The position numbers and the translations under genes were made by a program. DNA of 64,000 bases from Balneola sp. EhC07 (GTDB lineage: Bacteria > Bacteroidota > Rhodothermia > Balneolales > Balneolaceae). Of the stretch, positions 45,909 through 55,319 are shown piece after piece; position 1 is the stretch's first letter; every line of letters starts with the position of its first letter. The stretch covers positions 245,309 through 309,308 of the forward strand of contig NZ_LXYG01000018.1 of the NCBI RefSeq assembly GCF_001650905.1. Reading direction: 5' to 3'. Under the pieces are notes generated by a model. It did not search any database, had not been told where the DNA came from, and worked only from the letters and a program-made list of their open reading frames with translations.

Positions 45909-46280
45909 ATGCGATTTTTTAGTAGAAAACTCATTAAGCCACAAGATCTTAACGCTCATGGAACGTTGTTTGGTGGAACAGTACTGAGCTGGATTGATGA
46001 AGAGGCAGCTATTTTTGTTTTGTGCCAACTGGGCAAAGGCAATATTGTTACTAAATATATGTCAGAGATCAATTTCGTGAATTCAGCACCATTAGGTGAA
46101 GTTATTGAAATTGGAATGGAAACAGTTAAATTTGGAACAACTTCTATTACAGTTAAATGTGAGGTTCGAACGAAATTTGAAAAGAAAACGATTATCACAA
46201 TAGATGAGATAATCTTTGTTCATTTGGATGAGTTTGGCAAACCCTCGCCTCATTTTATAAAAGAAGCAGTAAACGAATAA
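45909..46280 (+). CDS. Hotdog-fold acyl-CoA thioesterase (YciA-like)
   Basis: The 123-residue enzyme has the YciA/BACH hallmark 'DLNAHGTLFGGTVLSWIDEEAAIF', including the catalytic Asp of the hotdog fold, and 'YMSEINFVNSAPLGEVIEIG'. It hydrolyses acyl-CoA in the cytoplasm. The 3' end is two bases before the Hpt-like gene. The substrate range cannot be told from sequence. A promoter with the Bacteroidota spacing lies right upstream, so the thioesterase, Hpt protein and perhaps the response regulator may share a transcript. Confidence 0.9.
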   Translation: MRFFSRKLIKPQDLNAHGTLFGGTVLSWIDEEAAIFVLCQLGKGNIVTKYMSEINFVNSAPLGEVIEIGMETVKFGTTSITVKCEVRTKFEKKTIITIDEIIFVHLDEFGKPSPHFIKEAVNE

Positions 46281-46282
46281 AT

Positions 46283-46630
46283 ATGGCAAAACTAATAGAC
46301 TTTACTGCTCTAAATGAGATGTTATACGGCGATGAACGTTATATAAAGGAGTTCTCGGAAGCCGCCGTTATTTCTTTTTCTGAGTTCAAAACGAATTATT
46401 CAAAATATCTCGAACTCAGAAACGAAGATGCTTTTCGTAAAGCCGGTCATAAGATAAAGCCTGTAGCTCAGATGCTGGGACTTAATGGAATTCTTGAAGA
46501 GTATGAACATGCAAAAATATTGCTCTGGGAAGACAAAGATGATTCTGAGATTCGTGCTTCTATTACTAAAATGGATAAAATATGCATCTCCGTACTTAAC
46601 GAGCTAGAGAACATTTCTGATGATAAATAA
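46283..46630 (+). CDS. Hpt-like histidine phosphotransfer protein
   Basis: The 115-residue, all-helical protein has an Hpt-type motif 'FRKAGHKIKPVAQMLGL' with His56 followed by Lys-x-Lys-Pro, placed in the second of four helices as in Hpt domains. It contains no kinase or receiver domain, so it would only pass phosphate between partners. It lies 62 bases before a response regulator and kinase gene pair, which suggests it takes part in the same relay, although that kinase has no receiver of its own. The identification rests on the motif and helix pattern, not a search. Confidence 0.68.
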   Translation: MAKLIDFTALNEMLYGDERYIKEFSEAAVISFSEFKTNYSKYLELRNEDAFRKAGHKIKPVAQMLGLNGILEEYEHAKILLWEDKDDSEIRASITKMDKICISVLNELENISDDK

Positions 46631-46691
46631 TGTTATTTCTGTGTGATACTTTTATTTTGGTGAAGACTTAGTTTCTCATTAAAAGTATAAT

Positions 46692-47417
46692 ATGAGTTCA
46701 ACAGCTTATCCAATTCTTATTGTTGAAGATGATTCTGACCTTTCAGAATTAATTAAAATTCAACTTACCGATAATGATTACGAAATAGAACAAGCTTTCC
46801 ACGGAAGAATAGCTCTGAATAAAGCTCTCGAAAACAAGTATTCTCTGATCATACTGGATGTAATGTTACCTGAAGTTGATGGGTTTGAAATTTGTAAATC
46901 TATCAGAAAAGAAGATCGACAGATACCCATTTTGATGCTTACCGCTAAAGCTGAGGAGGCAGATAAAATAATGGGACTGGAGTACGGAGCTGATGATTAT
47001 TTGACCAAACCTTTCTCCATAAAAGAACTTATTGCAAGAGTGAAAGCTCTTTTAAGAAGAGCATCTGCTTCTGAAACAGAAGATAGTTCAAAACTCGATC
47101 AAATGGATTTTGGTGACTTGGTTATTTATCCGAAAAAAAGATCTGTTCAGTTGCAGGATGAACTCATAGAGTTGACCTCCAAAGAGTTTGAGTTACTTCT
47201 GCTTTTCGCAAATAATCCAGGCAGAGCTTACAGCAGACAGGAATTGCTCGATGTGGTTTGGGGATATCAATACAGCGGGTACAGTCACACTGTAAATTCA
47301 CATATCAACAGATTGAGGAGTAAGATCGAGAAAAACCCTTCAGAGCCTAAATATATTACTACCGTTTGGGGAATGGGTTATAAATTTGCTGAACTGGAAG
47401 AATTAGGGATTCAATGA
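46692..47417 (+). CDS. OmpR/PhoB-type response regulator
   Basis: The receiver domain (1-125) has acidic pocket 'VEDDSD' (12-17), phosphorylated Asp56 ('LIILDVMLPEVDG'), Thr84-region 'LMLTAKAEE' and Lys106 ('DYLTKPFS'). The winged-helix DNA-binding domain (about 140-235) has 'LTSKEFELLLLFANNPGRAYSRQELLDVVWG' (split) and 'VNSHINRLRSKIEKNP'. It is a transcription factor driven by the kinase encoded next, with a four-base overlap (ATGA). Target genes are unknown; the nearby thioesterase, Hpt and galE genes are possible. Confidence 0.95.
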   Translation: MSSTAYPILIVEDDSDLSELIKIQLTDNDYEIEQAFHGRIALNKALENKYSLIILDVMLPEVDGFEICKSIRKEDRQIPILMLTAKAEEADKIMGLEYGADDYLTKPFSIKELIARVKALLRRASASETEDSSKLDQMDFGDLVIYPKKRSVQLQDELIELTSKEFELLLLFANNPGRAYSRQELLDVVWGYQYSGYSHTVNSHINRLRSKIEKNPSEPKYITTVWGMGYKFAELEELGIQ

Positions 47418-48889
47418 ATTTTAAGAAAAGCTTTTATACAAAGATTTCCTCCACCTTTCTGGTCCTGGTATTAGCATTGGGAATTTCATTTGCATACCTA
47501 GGCGTTTCATCATCGCTAATGTTTGTTGATGAAACCGGGCAAAAGGTAAATAAAATGCTTGCAGATGATATGTCCTCACATTTTCAACCTTATCTCATGG
47601 ATTCAATCGAAGGCGATAGTATCATATCTGTGATAAAGTATTTAAATGGGATAAATCCTGAGATCGATATTTACCTACTATCTAGTAATGGTATGATCAA
47701 ATGGTTTTATCCTAGTCAAGATCCTGAAGCGAAACTAGAACTATCAACCGTTAATACTGAGCCTCTGGATCAATTTTTGAATGGTAAGACCTTACCCATT
47801 TATGGGGATGATCCGTTAAACGCCGGAGTTAAAAAGCCATTCTCCGTTGCTCCAATTTCTATTATGGGAAGCGAAGGTTGTTATTTATATGTAATTCTAT
47901 CAGGACAGCAGTATGATGAAGCAGCCGGTATGGTCCAAAATAGTTACATCCTTAGAAATACTTTTATTGGCTTAGGACTGATCCTGATAGTTACTTTGAT
48001 TCTTGGATTGATCGTTTTCAGATTGCTAACAGGGCGATTGAGACATGTGAGTGAAACGGTTAAATCATTTGAGCAAGGTCAGTTAGACAAACGCGTAAAA
48101 GTTAATTCTGAAGATGAAGTAGGATTACTTGGCTCTTCCTTTAATCAAATGGCAGACACCTTAGTTGCTAACATGGACGAGATAAAACAAATCGACAAGT
48201 TGAGAAGAGAATTAGTAGCAAATGTTTCACACGATCTGAGAAGCCCTCTAGCCTCCATTCAAGGATATTTAGAAACTATCCTTCAAAAAGAACCTTCCAT
48301 TGATCCTGAAGAGAGATCCAAATATTATGAGATCGTTCTTAGAAATACTAAAAAGTTAGGAACGTTGATCGAAGAATTATTCGAGCTCTCTAAATTTGAT
48401 GCTCAGGATGTTCAGCCCGACATGGAAAGGGTTTCCATGGCAGAACTTGCTCAGGACCTTGTGCAGCAATTTAAACCTCTTGCAGAACAAAAAAGAATTA
48501 AACTTGAGGCAGTATTGTCTGACGAACCTACAAATTTGGTTTATGCAGACATCGCACTTATGGAAAGAGCGATTTCAAATCTTATTGACAACGCTCTTAA
48601 ACATACTCCGGAAGGTGGTACAGTTTCTATCATTTCAAAAAATGATGATAACAATGTAAGTTTTACCATTTCGGATACAGGAAAAGGAATTGCGGAAGAA
48701 AACATTCAGAGAATATTTGATCGTTTCTATCAGGAAGACCCAAGCAGAACGGTTGGAGCCGGAGCCGGTTTAGGTTTATCTATCGCCCAAAAAATTCTTG
48801 AACTACACGGATCCAAGTTGTCTGTTGAAAGTGGATCAGGAAAAGGCACAACTTTTTCTTTTATACTCTCTCCACAATTGAACTATTAA
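47414..48889 (+). CDS. Membrane sensor histidine kinase
   Basis: The 491-residue kinase has an N-terminal membrane helix (13-35), a periplasmic sensor domain (about 40-180), a second helix (183-203), HAMP (205-257), HisKA with phosphorylated His273 ('LVANVSHDLRSPLASIQGYL'), and an HATPase domain with N box 'ERAISNLIDNALKHTPEGG', 'DTGKGIAEEN' and 'GAGAGLGLSIAQKILELHG'. The sensor domain has no clear family; its ligand is unknown. It is translationally coupled to the response regulator by a four-base overlap. The kinase has no receiver, so a separate Hpt protein (upstream) is not strictly needed. Confidence 0.95.
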   Translation: MNFKKSFYTKISSTFLVLVLALGISFAYLGVSSSLMFVDETGQKVNKMLADDMSSHFQPYLMDSIEGDSIISVIKYLNGINPEIDIYLLSSNGMIKWFYPSQDPEAKLELSTVNTEPLDQFLNGKTLPIYGDDPLNAGVKKPFSVAPISIMGSEGCYLYVILSGQQYDEAAGMVQNSYILRNTFIGLGLILIVTLILGLIVFRLLTGRLRHVSETVKSFEQGQLDKRVKVNSEDEVGLLGSSFNQMADTLVANMDEIKQIDKLRRELVANVSHDLRSPLASIQGYLETILQKEPSIDPEERSKYYEIVLRNTKKLGTLIEELFELSKFDAQDVQPDMERVSMAELAQDLVQQFKPLAEQKRIKLEAVLSDEPTNLVYADIALMERAISNLIDNALKHTPEGGTVSIISKNDDNNVSFTISDTGKGIAEENIQRIFDRFYQEDPSRTVGAGAGLGLSIAQKILELHGSKLSVESGSGKGTTFSFILSPQLNY

Positions 48890-48957
48890 GTTGCTAATCG
48901 GTTTTGTTTTAAAATTTCAAAATCATAAACTGATTTGAATTTAAATAAAGGCAAAAT

Positions 48958-49968
48958 ATGGCAATTTTAGTTACCGGAGGTGCAGGTTATATCGGAAGTC
49001 ATACCGTACTTGAACTCCTTGAATTAGGCAATGAAGTAATTGTAGTTGATAACCTTTCTAACAGCAGTAAAGAATCTCTAAACAGAGTTGAATCTATAAC
49101 AGGAAAATCTCCGATCTTCTATGAACAAGATCTCTTAGACAGAGCTGCTTTAGAGAACGTTTTTTCGAGTCATAAAATTGATTCAGTAATTCATTTTGCA
49201 GGATATAAGGCCGTTGGTGAATCCGTTCAAAAGCCTATGATGTATTATCAGAACAATCTGGATAGTACTCTAATTCTTTGCGAGGTAATGAAAAAATTTG
49301 ATGTGAAAAATCTAGTTTTCAGTTCTTCGGCTACCGTTTATGGTGATCCTGAATCCGTACCGATCACAGAAGAGTCTTCATTGTCAGCAACTAATCCTTA
49401 CGGAAGAACAAAGCTCTTTATCGAATATATTCTAAAAGATTTGTATACGTCAGATGACAGCTGGAATATAGCACTGCTCAGATATTTCAATCCAGTGGGT
49501 GCACATAAAAGTGGTTTGATTGGAGAAGATCCCAACGACATCCCGAACAATCTTATGCCTTATGTTTCTCAGGTAGCAGTTGGCAAGTTAAAGCAATTAT
49601 CTGTTTTTGGAGATGACTACCCTACTCCCGACGGAACCGGAGTTCGTGATTACATTCATGTGGTAGATCTTGCGCTTGGTCATCTAAAAGCTATTGATAA
49701 ACTCAGATCTGCTCCGGGACTGGTCATTTATAATCTGGGAACAGGAAAAGGAACCAGTGTACTTGATATGATCAAAGCTTTTGAAAATGCTTCAGGTAAA
49801 AAGGTAGATTATAAAATAGGTCCTCGACGATCAGGCGATATCGCGACATGTTATGCTGATCCTGCAAAAGCGGAAAACGAACTTGGATGGAAAGCAGAAC
49901 GTGGCATTAAAGAAATGTGTGAAGATGCCTGGAAATGGCAATCTGAAAATCCTAATGGATATAATTAA
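48958..49968 (+). CDS. galE: UDP-glucose 4-epimerase
   Basis: GalE converts UDP-glucose and UDP-galactose for glycan synthesis. The Rossmann motif is 'GGAGYIGSH' (7-15), the catalytic residues are Ser124 ('FSSSATVYG') and Tyr148/Lys152 ('PYGRTK'), and the C-terminal '[21 protein letters not shown]' matches the family. At 336 residues it has normal length. It follows the two-component genes on the plus strand and is itself followed by tRNA-Leu. Whether it shares their promoter is unclear. Confidence 0.96.
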   Translation: MAILVTGGAGYIGSHTVLELLELGNEVIVVDNLSNSSKESLNRVESITGKSPIFYEQDLLDRAALENVFSSHKIDSVIHFAGYKAVGESVQKPMMYYQNNLDSTLILCEVMKKFDVKNLVFSSSATVYGDPESVPITEESSLSATNPYGRTKLFIEYILKDLYTSDDSWNIALLRYFNPVGAHKSGLIGEDPNDIPNNLMPYVSQVAVGKLKQLSVFGDDYPTPDGTGVRDYIHVVDLALGHLKAIDKLRSAPGLVIYNLGTGKGTSVLDMIKAFENASGKKVDYKIGPRRSGDIATCYADPAKAENELGWKAERGIKEMCEDAWKWQSENPNGYN

Positions 49969-50018
49969 GAAAACGGTTGTTAAGAATTTCAAACACACTT
50001 ATCTTTGGAATCTCTTAA

Positions 50019-50100
50019 GCCAAAGTGGCGGAACTGGTAGACGCGCACGACTCAAACTCGTGTTCCTCACGGAGTAGGGGTTCGATTCCCCTCTTTGGTA
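50019..50100 (+). tRNA. tRNA-Leu (anticodon CAA)
   Basis: The cloverleaf is complete: acceptor GCCAAAG pairs with CTTTGGT (terminal G-U), D-arm 'TGGCGGAACTGGTAGACGCG', anticodon stem CACGA/TCGTG with loop CTCAAAC (anticodon CAA, codon UUG), a long variable arm typical of Leu, and T-arm 'AGGGGTTCGATTCCCCT'. Discriminator base A73 is position 50100. CCA is not encoded, so it is added after transcription. A hairpin terminator follows directly. Confidence 0.95.
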
Positions 50101-50101
50101 C

Positions 50102-50139
50102 AAAAAGCCTGGTAAAACACTGTTTTATCAGGCTTTTTT
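50102..50139. terminator. Bidirectional terminator for tRNA-Leu and the endonuclease gene
   Basis: AAAAAGCCTG pairs with CAGGCTTTTT, and an inner TAAAACA pairs with TGTTTTA. It ends the tRNA on the plus strand and also abuts the stop of the minus-strand endonuclease gene, with T-tracts on both sides. Confidence 0.9.
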
Positions 50140-52903
50140 ATTTTAACAAAGTCATCTTAATGGTTTTCAATAAACCGTTTGTTCTAAGCTGAACATAATA
50201 AATACCGCTTGCTAAATGAGATGCATTCCATTCAACAGTTTTAGCCCCTTTGCTTTGGTAAGTTTGAACGAGTGTAGCTACCTCCTGTCCTGTAGAAGAA
50301 TATATCTTCAATGAAACATTTGACGCTTTACTCAAAGAATATCTTATACTTGTTGAAGGATTAAATGGGTTTGGATAATTTTGTTCCAAACTAAATTCAG
50401 TTATTCCAATACTCTCTTCTTCATTACTCACTATCGTTGACGGACTGATGATCAAAACAAAACGTTCTGAACTCCTCTCTTTCATTTTAACCGGATTTGC
50501 CTCAAGAGATGAAATTCTATTTTTAGAACTTTGAGTTGATATTGACGAGTGCTCAAATGAGAAATTTCCCAATCCTGAAAGCACTTTTTCGGTATTTTTT
50601 TTAACATCTCTGAGAACCACAGTGGCATTGTTCAGAAGAGCTTCGCTTATTTCCCATTCCAATTCCAGCTCATCTTCTACATTATATGAGTCGATATGTA
50701 ACGGAATCTGAACTTCAGATTGTTCTAGTTCCGGTAACGAATGCACTGATTTTGTAGTTTCTTCTTCAAGACAGGATAAAATTGCATATTCAGAAACAGT
50801 AGGTGTTAGTTTTGAGGCGTCAAATCTATCCCGACCGAATATTGCATCTTCTCGGAATGTAATTCGACATCCTTGATCAAAAGTTATATTTGATCTAAGC
50901 TTGAATTGAATCTCATAATTTTCGGCAAACTGCTTAGAATAGGCATTCTGAGTTGCATCAGAACTAGTCTTCCCGCTGGTAGGAAATGTAATTGACGATG
51001 AAGTATTTGAATTTGGAGATTCAATCCAAAAACCTTGCCACGGTAGTACTATTGAAGAAGTTCTGTCTACCGCATAATACAATCCATTTTCCAATAAATG
51101 AATATTGGTCTGAATGGAAGCATCCGCAGTAACGGAATTCATATCAAAATTACTTTGAAACGGATTTCCGACAAGTGTAAAATAAGAGCTACTCTCCTCT
51201 GTGGAAGTATTCAAAGAAACATTCACATCTGATGTTGGGTCACTTTGATCAGATTCAAGATCCAAAACAATAGGCAATTCTGTACTTCCCGAAACATTAT
51301 TATCAAAGAAGTAAACCGCCAGAGCTTCTCCTTTAGTTAAAGCTGTATTTAAGGTAGATGGAGTAGAATAAGAACCTGAATTGTTATAGGTAAAAATATT
51401 GGCATCTTCCCCGTTATCAACTCCATTGATTCGCACATCATCAGAAATTTGAGCAAGAGTCGGCGTATTTGATGGAATTGAGATCAACCTCCATCCTGCT
51501 GATCCTGTAATCATATTTTCTGTGAGCTTTGAAGATTCTATCCCTTTACTGTACCCCGGAGTTGCTACTAATTTTGCATTCGCATTACTTGAAGAAATAT
51601 CAAAAACCTTCCAGTCTCCTGAAGCTACAGTGACTCCGTTTGCTGAAACTGAAGTCTGACCAAAATCTCCATCATTAGGGAGTTCAGAATAGATCCTGTA
51701 CGCAACCTGATTTTTCGAAAAATCTGAACCGTTCCCGATATTATCTCCTGCAAAAGCATCAATTTGTTCAGGTGTACCCGAAGCATCTTTTACCAATGTA
51801 TATTTATCATTTCCGTTATGATTAATACCACTTTCATTTTGGTCAATTATTCCTTCTCCGAATATAGATTGCACACCACTTGATGCATTATCATCTCCGA
51901 TCACATAGAAATCTTTAGATTTAATGGTTCCGGTTAATGAAATTGTATTTCCACTACCTGTTCCGTTTGCATTACTATAACGTATCAACGCCCAGTCATT
52001 GGTCACAAAATTGATATCGGAATCTGTTGTGTTAAATAACTCCACATATTTTACAGTTCCTCCGTTAGCTTCGTACACTTCTGAAATGTATACATCCGGT
52101 AAGGTGGAAGCCGTAGGTTCTTCGTAGAAATAAGCTCTTCGTATTAATGTGGTATCATGAATAAAAGGATTTTTGTTTCCCTGGATGCTTTCGACTCCTT
52201 CGCTTCGCTGAATTTCAGCAGCATCAACCGGATCATCCTGATGCCATTGGTACAACGTTTCCTTCATCCCGTTAAAAAAAGCTTCGTTATCAAAAGGATC
52301 GTTTGCAACATCAGTATTATTTTGATAGATCGTCCAAAAGTAAAACATAGCTCTGGCTGCATTGCCTTTATGATCTTCACGTGGCTCAAAAGTGCTATTC
52401 CCATATTCACTGTAAAGATCTATATCTACTGAAGGAATGCTTTCTTCCTTTTTGCCATTTTTCCAATACCACCAGGAAGTGGTGGTATTATCGTTTACTT
52501 CCCCGAAAGGATGATTATTTCTGGACGAATTTACAGAACTCCAAACCGGATATAACTGATGGATATCTCCTCTCATTGGTTCGGAATGATCATAATATCC
52601 TTGCGGCCAGGAATGCTCCGTATTAAAACTAAGAGAATCATTTGAAGGAGTTCGCGAACCATCTGCTTTAGCTCTGAGTCCCGAATACACTCCAGTTAAA
52701 CTATCAGAGGCATCTACATCCAAATGCTGATACATGGAGTCTCTGGCTTCATCATAATCCTTTGGACTTGATGGAGTATAGTTCGTACGTAAAAATTCAA
52801 TCAGAGCCGTTTCGCTTAAGCCCGATCCGATAGTATCATTTTGTGCTGCAGTGTTTGAAACGAAAAATAAAACAGCACAAAACGTCAATAGAAACCTGTT
52901 CAT
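50138..52903 (-). CDS. Secreted endonuclease I with lamin-tail and type IX sorting domains
   Basis: The 921-residue exported protein has a signal peptide (1-20), then an endonuclease I-type nuclease (about 60-260) with 'NTEHSWPQGYY', 'RGDIHQLYPVWSSVNSSRNN' and 'HPFGEVN', the His/Asn metal centre of the family. A lamin-tail-like domain follows ('VYISEVYEANGGTVKYVELF', about 270-420), further beta-rich regions, and a C-terminal type A sorting domain ('EFSLEQNYPNPFNPSTSIRY'). It is probably secreted by a type IX system and linked to the surface, degrading extracellular DNA for nutrients or biofilm control. No type IX machine gene is in the window. It is much longer than simple endonuclease I proteins. 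Confidence 0.9.
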   Translation of the reverse strand: MNRFLLTFCAVLFFVSNTAAQNDTIGSGLSETALIEFLRTNYTPSSPKDYDEARDSMYQHLDVDASDSLTGVYSGLRAKADGSRTPSNDSLSFNTEHSWPQGYYDHSEPMRGDIHQLYPVWSSVNSSRNNHPFGEVNDNTTTSWWYWKNGKKEESIPSVDIDLYSEYGNSTFEPREDHKGNAARAMFYFWTIYQNNTDVANDPFDNEAFFNGMKETLYQWHQDDPVDAAEIQRSEGVESIQGNKNPFIHDTTLIRRAYFYEEPTASTLPDVYISEVYEANGGTVKYVELFNTTDSDINFVTNDWALIRYSNANGTGSGNTISLTGTIKSKDFYVIGDDNASSGVQSIFGEGIIDQNESGINHNGNDKYTLVKDASGTPEQIDAFAGDNIGNGSDFSKNQVAYRIYSELPNDGDFGQTSVSANGVTVASGDWKVFDISSSNANAKLVATPGYSKGIESSKLTENMITGSAGWRLISIPSNTPTLAQISDDVRINGVDNGEDANIFTYNNSGSYSTPSTLNTALTKGEALAVYFFDNNVSGSTELPIVLDLESDQSDPTSDVNVSLNTSTEESSSYFTLVGNPFQSNFDMNSVTADASIQTNIHLLENGLYYAVDRTSSIVLPWQGFWIESPNSNTSSSITFPTSGKTSSDATQNAYSKQFAENYEIQFKLRSNITFDQGCRITFREDAIFGRDRFDASKLTPTVSEYAILSCLEEETTKSVHSLPELEQSEVQIPLHIDSYNVEDELELEWEISEALLNNATVVLRDVKKNTEKVLSGLGNFSFEHSSISTQSSKNRISSLEANPVKMKERSSERFVLIISPSTIVSNEEESIGITEFSLEQNYPNPFNPSTSIRYSLSKASNVSLKIYSSTGQEVATLVQTYQSKGAKTVEWNASHLASGIYYVQLRTNGLLKTIKMTLLK

Positions 52904-52925
52904 TTATTATTGCCGCCTGTAAGTA

Positions 52926-52950
52926 ATAAGTGTCCTTCCGTATCACTTAT
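52926..52950. promoter_or_regulatory. Imperfect palindrome upstream of the endonuclease gene
   Basis: ATAAGTG and CACTTAT form 7-base arms around an 11-base spacer, 23 bases before the endonuclease ATG. It could be an operator or a transcript hairpin at the start of the leader. Support is weak, since no second copy is seen. Confidence 0.25.
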
Positions 52951-53075
52951 AATTTAAGTGCTGTAAATGAACTTTATATATTAAATGTGAATACAATTCT
53001 CATTTTTAGAATAGAATTTTCTCATATTTAATACTCGATTCAGCCATATATTCTTTAATTAATAATAAGATATAT

Positions 53076-53096
53076 CTATACCATATTATGGTATAG
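53076..53096. promoter_or_regulatory. Perfect 10-bp-arm palindrome in the gap before the YqaE-like gene
   Basis: CTATACCATA and TATGGTATAG surround a single T: a perfect inverted repeat of 21 bases. It lies in an AT-rich gap of 321 bases (52904-53224) between divergent transcripts and may be an operator. The rest of that gap holds no gene that I can support. Confidence 0.3.
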
Positions 53097-53224
53097 GATT
53101 GCAACTTACTATATGCTGTAATGGGTTTACCTCTGTGCATAAAGTCTGTTAAATAATTTTGGTTGGTTTTTATTTCTGCTTTGAATCCCGTTCTTTGAAT
53201 AAAATTCAAAACCATTAAAATTCT

Positions 53225-53389
53225 ATGAGCTTACTTCGTATAATACTTGCTGTATTTTTACCTCCGGTTGGAGTTTTTTTAACCGTGGGAATTGGTTCTG
53301 CTTTCTGGATCAATATTTTGCTAACTATTCTGGGATATATACCCGGAATTATACACGCTGTTTGGGTAATTGCTAAAGCCGATCAATGA
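53225..53389 (+). CDS. YqaE/Pmp3-family small membrane protein
   Basis: This 54-residue protein is too short for many gene finders but has the full YqaE/Pmp3 pattern: 'LRIILAVFLPPVGVFL' (first helix with the conserved Pro-Pro-Val-Gly) and 'NILLTILGYIPGIIHAVWVI' (second helix with Gly-x2-Pro-Gly-x2-His-Ala). Pmp3 proteins affect membrane potential and salt or cold tolerance. The ATG of the next gene overlaps its TGA by four bases (ATGA), so it is probably translated together with the aldo/keto reductase. The length is normal for the family. Confidence 0.9.
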   Translation: MSLLRIILAVFLPPVGVFLTVGIGSAFWINILLTILGYIPGIIHAVWVIAKADQ

Positions 53390-54246
53390 ACTTGCCCGAG
53401 CCAAGAAATATTGGCTTTGGTTGTATGTCTTTGGATCCGAAGAGTTCTGACAATATCGAACTATTAAGATCCGCCGTCGATAAAGGAATCACTTTCTTTG
53501 ATACTGCCGATCTTTATGATAAAGGTTGGAATGAAGAAATAGTTGGAAAGGCACTCTCTCCTTTTCGGAAGCGGGTTCGAATAGCTACAAAAGTTGGTAA
53601 TGAGTGGAATGAATCAGGCACCGACTGGCGATGGAATCCCTCCAAAGAATACATTCTTAAAACCGTAGATAAAAGCTTAGAGCGACTCCAAACCGATTAT
53701 ATAGATCTGTATCAGTTACATGGCGGAACGCTGGATGATCCAATTGATGAAACCATTGAAGCTTTTGAGATCCTTAAAGAACAAGGAAAAATACTTAACT
53801 ATGGTATTTCCTCCATCCGCCCCAATGTGATCGAAGAATGGATCAAAAGATCGAATATGAGCTCTGTAATGATGCAGTACAGTTTACTGGATCGACGTCC
53901 TGAAGAAGAATGTCTGGATATGTTAAACAAATCAGATATCTCCGTAATTACCCGAGGAACTCTTGCAAAAGGAATGCTGATCGATAAACCCGCTAAAGAA
54001 TATTTGGGATATTCTGAACAAGAAGTAAAGCTAATGCAAAAAGCTGTTTCTAAAACTAAAAATTCACTTTCAGCTTCTATTCAGTATGTGAATAAACATC
54101 CGGCTGTAGAATCAGCTATCATCGGGATAAGAACAATGGAACAACTAGATGAGGTTATAAAATCACAATCAGTAACTATTCCTTCCGAAATGTTAACTGA
54201 ATTATCTGAAGTTTTAAAACCGAATATGTATGAGAAGCATCGGTGA
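53386..54246 (+). CDS. Aldo/keto reductase
   Basis: The 286-residue NADPH-dependent oxidoreductase has the family motifs 'FFDTADLYDKGWNEEIVGKAL', 'RIATKVGNEWNESG', 'SLERLQTDYIDLYQLHGG', 'GISSIRPNVIEEW' and 'ESAIIGIRTMEQLDE'. The catalytic Tyr (DLYDKG) and His (LHGG) are present. The substrate is unknown. Its ATG overlaps the stop of the YqaE-like gene by four bases. Downstream lies a 305-base gap filled with repeats. Confidence 0.93.
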   Translation: MNLPEPRNIGFGCMSLDPKSSDNIELLRSAVDKGITFFDTADLYDKGWNEEIVGKALSPFRKRVRIATKVGNEWNESGTDWRWNPSKEYILKTVDKSLERLQTDYIDLYQLHGGTLDDPIDETIEAFEILKEQGKILNYGISSIRPNVIEEWIKRSNMSSVMMQYSLLDRRPEEECLDMLNKSDISVITRGTLAKGMLIDKPAKEYLGYSEQEVKLMQKAVSKTKNSLSASIQYVNKHPAVESAIIGIRTMEQLDEVIKSQSVTIPSEMLTELSEVLKPNMYEKHR

Positions 54247-54250
54247 TCAA

Positions 54251-54380
54251 TCTCCCCTTGAGTGGAGTTCAAAATCATTGTCTAAATGATTTTGCGAGTG
54301 GTGTTTTAGGCTCCAAGCCCCAAAAACATCCCTCTGATCTCGTGCAAGCACTCGATCTGTCTCCCTTCGAAGGGAGATTT
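54251..54380. repeat. MITE-like structured repeat, copy 1
   Basis: This 130-base element begins TCTCCCCTTGAGTGGAG and ends CTCCCTTCGAAGGGAGATTT, so the ends are inverted repeats of each other. Inside are hairpins AAAATCATT/AATGATTTT and a long stem joining GAGTGGTGTTTT with AAAAACATCCCTC. Two more copies occur at 57520 and 59831. It lies between the convergent reductase and SDR genes. Confidence 0.8.
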
Positions 54381-54391
54381 ATTTCTTCTTT

Positions 54392-54417
54392 GTCATTTCG
54401 ACCGGAGGGAGAAATCT
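54392..54417. repeat. REP-like palindrome, 'TTTCGACC' variant
   Basis: GTCATTTCGACCGGAGGGAG followed by AAATCT: the stem ATTTC/GAAAT closes on a GACCGGAGG loop. Same outer frame (GTCAT...ATCT) as the other palindromes of this part of the window. A second copy lies at 56273. Confidence 0.75.
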
Positions 54418-54477
54418 AAAGATCTGCTTCAACAGCTTTGATTTAAATATTCTTGTGAAATGGGACTAACAGTCTCC

Positions 54478-54507
54478 ACAAAGATCCCGAAACAAGTTCG
54501 GGATGAC
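54478..54507. repeat. REP-like palindrome, 'CCCGAA' variant, inverted
   Basis: ACAAAGATCCCGAAACAAGT then TCGGGATGAC: the stem GATCCCGAA/TTCGGGAT is well paired. It forms a head-to-head pair with the palindrome at 54392. Copies at 56416, 56611, 56809 and 57478 share this sequence; 63941 has it on the other strand. Confidence 0.85.
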
Positions 54508-54551
54508 GAGTTCATTTCCGTGCCTTTGTGCTTCTGTGGCTTAACAAACCA

Positions 54552-55271
54552 CTACACCAAATAACTACCCGAGTTAATATGAAAAGTTTGTCCGGTAGCG
54601 TGGGTAAGTTTTCCGGATGCAAGCAATAACACCATCTCGGCGATTTGCTCCGGTGGAGCGATGGAATCTAATGCAAGATCTTTAGTGAGATAATCTTCTC
54701 CGTACACTTCGATTGAACCTTGAGCCATATCTGTATTTACAAAACCCGGAGCAATGGAATAAGCGGTAATTCCGTCTTTGCCGAAACTACGAGCTATACT
54801 TTTGGTGAAAGCGATCATTCCGGCTTTGCTGGCTGCATAAGCTGCGTATTCGCCTGTGTCGCCTCGAACTCCGGCTCTGCTGGCAATATTGATGATCCTC
54901 CCTTCTATTCCTCGTTCTTTCCACGCATTGATCGCCCATTTCGAGATCAAAGCCATAGACCGAAGATTAACTTGTTGGGTTCTATCCCATTTATCCATCC
55001 AGTCATCATCAGAATCCTCAAACTGTGCTTCTATGAATATTCCTGCATTGTTAATTAATACCTCCGGGACTTCGTCTTCGGTGAATAGCTGCTTTAGTTT
55101 GTTTACTTCGGCTGGGTTAGATAAATCACAAACCGTATGACGGTATTTGTTATTAGTGAATTGGTTATTGGTGGATGTGGACACACCAATAACTTCATGC
55201 TCGTTATTTAATAACAATTCAGCGATTGATTTACCTATTCCGCGGGATGAGCCTGTTAGAAGTGTTTTCAT
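54552..55271 (-). CDS. SDR-family NAD(P)-dependent oxidoreductase
   Basis: The 239-residue enzyme has cofactor motif 'TGSSRGIGKSIAELL' (residues 6-20), 'LINNAGIF', catalytic Tyr/Lys in 'YAAYAASKAGMIAF', and 'SIAPGFVNTDMA'. It resembles FabG-like 3-oxoacyl reductases, but the precise substrate is unknown. The gene is single on the minus strand, between the repeat-filled gap and the TIR-like gene, from which it is divergent by 48 bases. Confidence 0.93.
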   Translation of the reverse strand: MKTLLTGSSRGIGKSIAELLLNNEHEVIGVSTSTNNQFTNNKYRHTVCDLSNPAEVNKLKQLFTEDEVPEVLINNAGIFIEAQFEDSDDDWMDKWDRTQQVNLRSMALISKWAINAWKERGIEGRIINIASRAGVRGDTGEYAAYAASKAGMIAFTKSIARSFGKDGITAYSIAPGFVNTDMAQGSIEVYGEDYLTKDLALDSIAPPEQIAEMVLLLASGKLTHATGQTFHINSGSYLV

Positions 55272-55319
55272 TTAACTTAAATAATTGATTAGATTCTTAG
55301 GTAAACGTAAGAAATTATT

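Noticed and set aside
50019..50139. tRNA as an integration site for a mobile element
   Set aside because: No integrase gene or repeated tRNA 3' end was found next to tRNA-Leu.
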